Origin: Caldithrix sp. RBG_13_44_9
GTDB lineage: Bacteria; Calditrichota; Calditrichia; RBG-13-44-9
Assembly (NCBI GenBank): GCA_001771055.1
Contig: MESS01000037.1
Span: 282-29,009 of the forward strand
DNA: 28,728 nucleotides
Direction of reading: 5' to 3'
Below the pieces are notes generated by a model. That model was not told the DNA's origin. It made no database searches and was given only the letters and a program-made list of their open reading frames with translations. Shown piece after piece: positions 23,129-28,728 of this stretch. Position numbers and translations under genes: made by a program. Within the stretch, counting starts at the first letter, position 1. Each line of letters opens with the position of its first letter.

Positions 23129-24061
23129 TTAGATTCTTCTGCGGAAACCTTCTCCCAGTACTTCATGGACGTCGGAAATGATCACAAAAGCGTCCGGATC
23201 AATATCTTCGATAATTTCTATCAATTCCGGAATTTCCTTGCGGGTGACAACTGTCATTACCACCTCCCGATCGATATTCTTGTATAACCCGCGGGCTTTC
23301 AGGGCAGTTGCACCGCGGCTTAATTGCTGGATGACGGCCCGTGAGATCTCATTGCACTTGTCAGAGATGATATAAACCGCTCGGGCGTAATTAAAACCAT
23401 CTAAAATAATATCGACGATTTTACTGGAGATAAAGAGTAAAAAGAAGGCATATAGTGTGAGAGACATGGCTGGTCGGTCAATAGAAAGATGTTTGAACTG
23501 AATGATGAATCCAGCGAAGGATATGACAAAAAAGTCGATCATCATTATTGCCTGTCCGGGTTTAAAACCGAATCGTTTGTGAAGAATAGCGGCAATAATG
23601 TCTGAACCGGCAGTGGAACCTTTGAATTTGAAAATGATACCTAAGCCGATTCCTAATAATACCGCACCGATAAGAATCAAAAATAGAAAGTCATTTTTTT
23701 GCAGATCAATGATAGTTTCGGTTTTCTGTAATTGAAAAATTTTTAAGCCCGGCAGGTCACCCCTAAAAAAGTCAATGAAGAATGAATTGGCAGTAAAACC
23801 GTAAAAAGTTCGTGCTCCGAAACGTTTACCCAGCACTTTTATTCCCCAGAAATATAATGGGATATTGAACAGCCACATCATAGCTCCTACTGGGATACTT
23901 TTATTGGAGAGATAATGAAATGCCATTGATAATCCGGTTACACCACCAGGGACTACTTGGGCATCAACCAGAAAAATACCAATCCCTATGGCCATGATCA
24001 TCGCTCCGATGGTGATAAACAGGTAATCAAAGAATGGAAATCTTTTCAATAATCGGGTCAT
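23129..24061 (-). CDS. YitT family membrane protein (second copy, DUF161 plus DUF2179)
   Basis: A 310-residue YitT/UPF0750 protein with about five to six transmembrane segments (IGIGIFLVDAQVVPGGVTGLS; LLGIGLGIIFKFKGSTAGSDII) and a C-terminal DUF2179 domain of about 85 residues (VVMTVVTRKEIPELIEIIEDI...AFVIISDVHEVLGEGF). It is a better match to the family consensus than the copy at 6033-6887, keeping the MTVVTRKE and DPDAFV segments. AGGAG is 6 bases before the ATG at 24061. The role is unknown; related proteins are common in many bacteria, often in several copies. It is convergent with the esterase gene and divergent from the GGDEF gene. Confidence 0.88.
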   Translation of the reverse strand: MTRLLKRFPFFDYLFITIGAMIMAIGIGIFLVDAQVVPGGVTGLSMAFHYLSNKSIPVGAMMWLFNIPLYFWGIKVLGKRFGARTFYGFTANSFFIDFFRGDLPGLKIFQLQKTETIIDLQKNDFLFLILIGAVLLGIGLGIIFKFKGSTAGSDIIAAILHKRFGFKPGQAIMMIDFFVISFAGFIIQFKHLSIDRPAMSLTLYAFFLLFISSKIVDIILDGFNYARAVYIISDKCNEISRAVIQQLSRGATALKARGLYKNIDREVVMTVVTRKEIPELIEIIEDIDPDAFVIISDVHEVLGEGFRRRI

Positions 24062-24340
24062 GTCTTTCTCCTGGAAAAAAGCCGCCCAATTTATTATTAT
24101 TTTATGCTCATGTCACCGAATTTTTTATTATTGTCATCATATGACTTGGGGCTTGGAAGGTTTTATTTATTGTTTAATAAATCCTGCCAGCGGTTGGAGT
24201 CTTCATAAATGAATCATGAGATAAAGTTGAGGCTTGTATGGATGATTAATTTATTTTAAATTTTTCCGGAAACGGTTGCTTTTGAATATTTTACCATTTG
24301 TACCATAAAAATGTTACTGATTTAATATTAAGCCGTCACC

Positions 24341-26035
24341 ATGCCCATAGAAGATTCAGTAAAAGTATTATATATTGAAGATGATTACAGTGCCCGAATT
24401 TTACTGAAGAAAATTCTTACCAGACCTCCATTTTTATATTTTGAAGCCGCCGACGGAATGGAAGGAATGAAGGTGGCCCTCCAGCAACATCCACAGTTGA
24501 TTATTATGGATATTGACCTGCCCGACATTCGTGGTGACGAGCTTGCCACCAAGATAAAACATACCAATGAATTGAAGGGAGTGGTCATTGTGGCACTCAC
24601 AGCCCTCAAGGAAGAAGATGCCAAAGAAAAAATTTTGATTGCTGGGTGTGCTGGGTTTATTACTAAACCGATCGATGTTCAGAAATTTCCCGGGCAATTG
24701 CTTCAATTTCTCGAAGGTAAAAAGGAGGTAGTAGAATCCGAGAGAAGGGAGATTGTCCATCAGGAATATGAGAAATCCATTGTAGAACACCTCACTCAAA
24801 AAGTGAAGGAATTGGAAATTTTTAATAAGAAACTGGAAAGCACTTCGCAGCGGTTGAAGGAACACGGTCAATCGTTAGAGAATGTGTTGGGGATATTATC
24901 TTCTCTTCAGACTTGCACAAATCCGGTGGCGTTCAAAAAAATAATTGTGGATGAAATCTGCCAGCGGTTTCAATTTGACAGAGGTGCTTTTATTGAGGTA
25001 GACTCTGAAAGCATGACCATGCAGATAAAATATGCCCGTGGAATGATGCAGGAGGAATGGGAAAAATATCGCTTTCCAGTGGAGACGCCATTTATTTATA
25101 AATATTTTGAAGACAATAATGTTTTACTGGTGCGCAATCTGAGTCAGATTGAAGATACAAAATTACGCGGCCTCCTTGAAAATTTTAAAACCAATCAATT
25201 TATTTTTGCCTATCTTGGTACTCCTATCAGTCAATATCAATCTAGTAGTTCGCGCGAGAGGATATTACCTCTTTTAGAATCATTTATGCCCAGCCTGGTA
25301 AATCAGGAGGATTTGGATATAGAAGTAATTATCAACAATCTGGAAGAATATTTATCGAGTGAGTCGTTATACCGGGCAGGTTTTATATTCCTGGATAATT
25401 ATCAATCCAAAACAAACCTCATATCCGGGGGAGAATACCGCTTTCTGGAGACCCTGATAAGGACTGCCAGTTATATGTATCAAAATCTGACTCTGATGGA
25501 ACAACTCCGCTTCCTGTTTGTGAAAGCCGAGAAAGAGGCCATTACCGATTCTTTGACTGAATTGTATAATTATCGCTACTTTCTTCTGCAGCTGAATCGG
25601 GAAGTGAGCCGGGCGCAACGGCACAAATCCGTTTTTTCCCTGATCATGATTGATATTGATTTTTTCAAAAATTACAACGATGCTTATGGGCATCAGGCGG
25701 GTGATCTTATCTTGCGGCGGATCGCCCAGGCCATGCTGGAAAATACCCGTAACAGCGATATGGTCTGCCGTTATGGAGGGGAAGAATTCTGTATTATCTG
25801 TCCCGAATTGACCAAAGAGGATGCCAAAAAAACCGCTGAAAAATTACGGCAGATGGTTCAGACATTGGAACTCCCCAAAATCAAATCGCTCCCGACTGAA
25901 AATTTAACCATCAGTTCGGGCATTGCCAGCTTTCCAGATGATGGGAGTAATGCCTATCAGCTGATACTGAATGCGGATAAAGCCCTTTATAAGGCGAAAG
26001 AATCCGGCCGGAATCAGGTCTGTGTAATTAACTGA
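24341..26035 (+). CDS. receiver-GAF-like-GGDEF protein, probable diguanylate cyclase
   Basis: A 564-residue cytoplasmic signalling protein. The N-terminal receiver domain (about 7-125) has the acidic pair EDD (13-15), phosphorylation Asp57 in IIMDIDLPD, Thr87 in VALTA and Lys109 in TKPID, all intact. A coiled coil (about 135-180) leads to a divergent GAF-like region (about 185-390; FDRGAFIEVDSESM is the clearest part). The GGDEF domain (about 400-564) has GGEEF at 479-483 and the inhibitory RxxD (Arg470-Asp473) exactly five residues before it. The GGEEF form is compatible with cyclase activity making cyclic di-GMP, with product inhibition. No histidine kinase is next to it, so the input kinase is unknown. 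The ATG at 24341 has no strong ribosome-binding site. Confidence 0.92.
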   Translation: MPIEDSVKVLYIEDDYSARILLKKILTRPPFLYFEAADGMEGMKVALQQHPQLIIMDIDLPDIRGDELATKIKHTNELKGVVIVALTALKEEDAKEKILIAGCAGFITKPIDVQKFPGQLLQFLEGKKEVVESERREIVHQEYEKSIVEHLTQKVKELEIFNKKLESTSQRLKEHGQSLENVLGILSSLQTCTNPVAFKKIIVDEICQRFQFDRGAFIEVDSESMTMQIKYARGMMQEEWEKYRFPVETPFIYKYFEDNNVLLVRNLSQIEDTKLRGLLENFKTNQFIFAYLGTPISQYQSSSSRERILPLLESFMPSLVNQEDLDIEVIINNLEEYLSSESLYRAGFIFLDNYQSKTNLISGGEYRFLETLIRTASYMYQNLTLMEQLRFLFVKAEKEAITDSLTELYNYRYFLLQLNREVSRAQRHKSVFSLIMIDIDFFKNYNDAYGHQAGDLILRRIAQAMLENTRNSDMVCRYGGEEFCIICPELTKEDAKKTAEKLRQMVQTLELPKIKSLPTENLTISSGIASFPDDGSNAYQLILNADKALYKAKESGRNQVCVIN

Positions 26036-26119
26036 TAAGATTTCTGAAAATACTCATATTCTTAGATAGAGTCATTTAATACAGCCCCTCTTTTCAGAGA
26101 CCGATTGGAAAAGAATAGT

Positions 26120-28009
26120 ATGCGATCTATTATTCTAATTATTCTGCTTCAACTGCCAGTGCTTTCTCAAATCATTTTCCAGAAGCCTCTTTCTGAGCGG
26201 GTGGCAAACTATCATATCAAGGCAACGCTGGATTGTCAGGCCAAAATGATAAAGGCTTCCGAGAAATTGATCTGGAGGAATTCTTCTCAACAATTGATCA
26301 GGGAGCTGCAGTTTCACTTATATATGAATGCCTTTCGAAATGACAGCAGCACCTTTTTGTCCCAGAGTCGAAAATTATATCCTGATACACCATCCCGGCC
26401 CCGTCAGGAATTGGGTGGTGTTTATATTCAGCGATTCGTTTTGAATAGCACTTATGACCTGCTTCACTCCATTGAATATATTCAACCCAATGACAGTAAT
26501 CAGCATGATTCTACGGTAGTGAAGGTAAAATTACCACAACCTGTTCAACCCGGTGAAGAAGTATCACTAGAAATAGATTTTAGCTGCAAACTGCCAAAAA
26601 TCATAGCCCGAACGGGTTATTCTGATGATTTTTTCCTCCTGGGACAGTGGTTTCCGAAGATTGGGGTTTACCAGGAGGGGAAATGGTATTGTCATCAATT
26701 CTTTCCCAATTCTGAATTCTTTGCTGATTTTGGGAACTATGAAGTGGAATTCACTCTTCCCATACAGTATATCACTGGTGCGACCGGGATTTTACTGCGG
26801 GAAGAGAGTGGGGATTCTTTAAAAACTCTGTTTTACCGGGCGGAAGATGTTCACGACTTTGCGGTAGTGGCATGGCCAAAATTCAAGCAGGAGATCCGGG
26901 ATATAAAAGGAACCCGGGTCATCCTCCTGTATGCTCCCGAACATTCTGTTCACAGCAAACGATACATGACTGCCATAACTGCTGCAATAAAGTATTTTAA
27001 CAATTGGATATCACCTTTTCCTTATCCCCAGATAACGGTGGTTGATCCACCCATTCATGCTTTAAGGGCCGGAGGAATGGAATATCCCTGTTTTATAACC
27101 GGCGGGGCAATCTGGGGATTTCCGGCAGAGTTCCGACTTTTTCCGGAAGAGGTGACTATTCATGAATTTGCCCATCAATATTTCTATGGAATCCTGGCCA
27201 GCAATGAAGCCGAGGAACCATGGCTGGATGAAGGATTCACCTGCTATGCTACTCTAAAGATAATGAATCATGCTTATGGTAAATCCGCTTCACTCTCTGA
27301 ACTGTTCAACATTCAAATCAGCCAGATCGATGAATATAAGCGGAGTTACCTTAAGCGACCTGATTTGGATAGTGTTTGGAAAGCCAGTTGGGATTTCCGT
27401 CGAAGAGCATATGGAGTGAACACCTATGCGAAGCCAGCTCTTATCCTGCACACTCTGGAAAATTTTCTCGGTCAGGCTAAAATGGATACTATTATGCGGA
27501 GATATTATGAAAAATGGAAATTCAGGCATCCACGAACTGCTGATTTTTTAGCGCTGGTTGATTCCATTTCGGTAAGGGATATGGGATGGTACTTCGATCA
27601 GGCTTTACTGTCCACCAAAGTCCTGGACTATGAGGTGGATTCGCTGAGTTGTGAAGAAGCAGTTACCCTGGATTCTTCCCAAGGTGAAGCGATTAACGAA
27701 TATCACAGCCGGGTGGTCATAAAGCGGCTGGGAGATTTTATTTTTCCGGTAGAAATTGCCTGTATCTTTGACAATGGTGATACTTTAAGGCAGAACTGGG
27801 ATGGCGTAGATTCGGTGTACGTTCTCGATTATTGCACCACCAGCCGAATCAGGGAAGCGCAGGTCGATCCGGGGCAGAAAGTGTGGCTCGATCTGAATTG
27901 GTCTAACAACAGCATGATGATGAAGAAAAATTATTTTGCCACAATCCGTCACTGGCTGCAGGTGATGAAAATTTACCAGCAGAGCCTGCTGGGTGTTTTT
28001 CTTTTTTAA
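26120..28009 (+). CDS. secreted M1-family zinc metallopeptidase
   Basis: A 629-residue protein of the gluzincin M1 (aminopeptidase N-like) family with a signal peptide (MRSIILIILLQLPVLSQ). The zinc motif HEFAH is at residues 348-352 and the third ligand Glu371 (in LDEGFT) follows after exactly 18 residues. Upstream, AGGMEYP takes the place of the usual GxMEN substrate-binding motif; GGMEY is seen in a bacterial M1 subgroup. An N-terminal beta domain (about 30-230) precedes the catalytic domain. The ATG at 26120 gives a clean signal peptide; an in-frame TTG at 26105 is the only upstream alternative. Secretion to the periplasm or cell surface is expected. It follows the GGDEF gene by 84 bases and precedes a membrane-protein gene by 13. 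Confidence 0.9.
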   Translation: MRSIILIILLQLPVLSQIIFQKPLSERVANYHIKATLDCQAKMIKASEKLIWRNSSQQLIRELQFHLYMNAFRNDSSTFLSQSRKLYPDTPSRPRQELGGVYIQRFVLNSTYDLLHSIEYIQPNDSNQHDSTVVKVKLPQPVQPGEEVSLEIDFSCKLPKIIARTGYSDDFFLLGQWFPKIGVYQEGKWYCHQFFPNSEFFADFGNYEVEFTLPIQYITGATGILLREESGDSLKTLFYRAEDVHDFAVVAWPKFKQEIRDIKGTRVILLYAPEHSVHSKRYMTAITAAIKYFNNWISPFPYPQITVVDPPIHALRAGGMEYPCFITGGAIWGFPAEFRLFPEEVTIHEFAHQYFYGILASNEAEEPWLDEGFTCYATLKIMNHAYGKSASLSELFNIQISQIDEYKRSYLKRPDLDSVWKASWDFRRRAYGVNTYAKPALILHTLENFLGQAKMDTIMRRYYEKWKFRHPRTADFLALVDSISVRDMGWYFDQALLSTKVLDYEVDSLSCEEAVTLDSSQGEAINEYHSRVVIKRLGDFIFPVEIACIFDNGDTLRQNWDGVDSVYVLDYCTTSRIREAQVDPGQKVWLDLNWSNNSMMMKKNYFATIRHWLQVMKIYQQSLLGVFLF

Positions 28010-28022
28010 TGAGTAACATGAA

Positions 28023-28728
28023 ATGATAATCAAAAGCATCGGTTGGGGATTAATAAAAACTTTTAAGCAGGGAACACTGATATTTTTATTCTGGTCAGTT
28101 AATCTCATTATTTCGCTGATATTCCTATTTCCTTACCTTTCTGCCTTCAATCATTTTTTTTCTGAGCGGATCGTTTCCCGTTTATTAGAGCAGGCTAATG
28201 TCTATACTTATTACACAGAATTCTTCCATTTTTTTGCCCGGCCGTTGCAAATAGCCAGAGGCAATCTGTTATTAGGAAGGTTATTGATTTTGATCATATC
28301 GGTGATCCTTTCTGCCGGAGTGATATCAACCTTCCTGCGGGACGATCAGTTAAATTCAAAAAAATTTGGGGCCGATTCCTGGCACTTTCTGGGAAGAATG
28401 TTGAGGCTGGGGATCTTTCAACTGTTTATCGTGATCTTTTTTTTAATGGTAAGCATAGTGCTTTATCTGCCGGTTATTTATTTTCTTCCATCACTTTTTG
28501 TTGAGAATATTTATTTTTATTTTTTAATAGGCTGGGCCGGGCTGGCCTATTTGTTCGTTCTGTTTGCTTTTTTAGTCTTCGATCTATCGAGAATTCAGCT
28601 GGTTAAGCAGGATTCCCCCTCAATTTTAAAAACAATCTGGATGGCGGTTCTCAGCCTGTGGAGAAATCCTGTTCAAATTTATTTACTGTATTTCCTATTG
28701 TCACTTATCTGGGCCGCAGTCATTCTGG
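28023..28728 (+). CDS. polytopic membrane protein, N-terminal part (C-terminus outside window)
   Basis: The frame is open from the ATG at 28023 to the window end (235 full codons). It encodes about five hydrophobic segments (for example LIFLFWSVNLIISLIFLFPYL, LILIISVILSAGVI, LFIVIFFLMVSIVLYLPVIYF, YLFVLFAFLVF) separated by short basic loops such as KSIGWGLIKTFKQ. The pattern resembles integral membrane proteins of unknown function with a glycerophosphoryl/DUF-like arrangement, but no family is named. It starts 13 bases after the M1 peptidase and is likely co-transcribed with it. Confidence 0.75.
   Translation, partial: MIIKSIGWGLIKTFKQGTLIFLFWSVNLIISLIFLFPYLSAFNHFFSERIVSRLLEQANVYTYYTEFFHFFARPLQIARGNLLLGRLLILIISVILSAGVISTFLRDDQLNSKKFGADSWHFLGRMLRLGIFQLFIVIFFLMVSIVLYLPVIYFLPSLFVENIYFYFLIGWAGLAYLFVLFAFLVFDLSRIQLVKQDSPSILKTIWMAVLSLWRNPVQIYLLYFLLSLIWAAVIL

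Overview
The window is chromosomal DNA from a Gram-negative bacterium, probably an anaerobe or facultative anaerobe. Evidence for an outer membrane: LpxH (lipid A synthesis), a YidC with a large periplasmic domain, an EnvC-type murein hydrolase activator, and two secreted beta-barrel-like proteins. An Rnf complex points to ferredoxin:NAD+ chemistry coupled to ion pumping. The rnfC-D-G-E-A order, a PorV/PorQ-like protein and a BAM-independent mix of small barrels suggest the FCB superphylum (for example Calditrichota or Marinimicrobia relatives); this placement is inference from gene content only.

Region 1 (1-5639, minus strand): an rnfC-rnfD-rnfG-rnfE-rnfA operon with a candidate promoter upstream and an intrinsic terminator downstream, then tatC and the N-terminal part of a polyprenyl diphosphate synthase that leaves the window. 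rnfB is not at either end of the operon.

Region 2 (5640-19006, plus strand): yitT-like gene and lpxH, then the conserved origin-proximal set rpmH-rnpA-yidD-yidC-mnmE-mnmG-rsmG. It carries three near-identical parS-like palindromes around mnmG. A ParA-type ATPase follows, but instead of parB it is translationally coupled to an outer-membrane barrel-like protein and a degenerate LytM/EnvC protein. Then come ssb with a palindrome near its promoter, a terminator, another barrel-like protein and a doubtful small ORF.

Region 3 (19206-28728, mixed strands): alanine racemase with a near-consensus promoter and an adjacent perfect inverted repeat; a small membrane protein; a redoxin-like gene cut by an in-frame TGA; an alpha/beta-hydrolase; a second YitT-family gene; a receiver-GAF-like-GGDEF protein with an intact inhibitory site; an M1-family metallopeptidase; and the start of a polytopic membrane protein.

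Most of the window is housekeeping. The points that most deserve a second look are the parS sites and ParA without a local parB, the ParA/barrel/EnvC overlap operon, the missing rnfB, the in-frame TGA in the redoxin-like gene, and a Lys/hydrophobic-alternating micropeptide candidate with a strong Shine-Dalgarno sequence and its own terminator. No tRNA, rRNA, CRISPR array or insertion sequence was seen.
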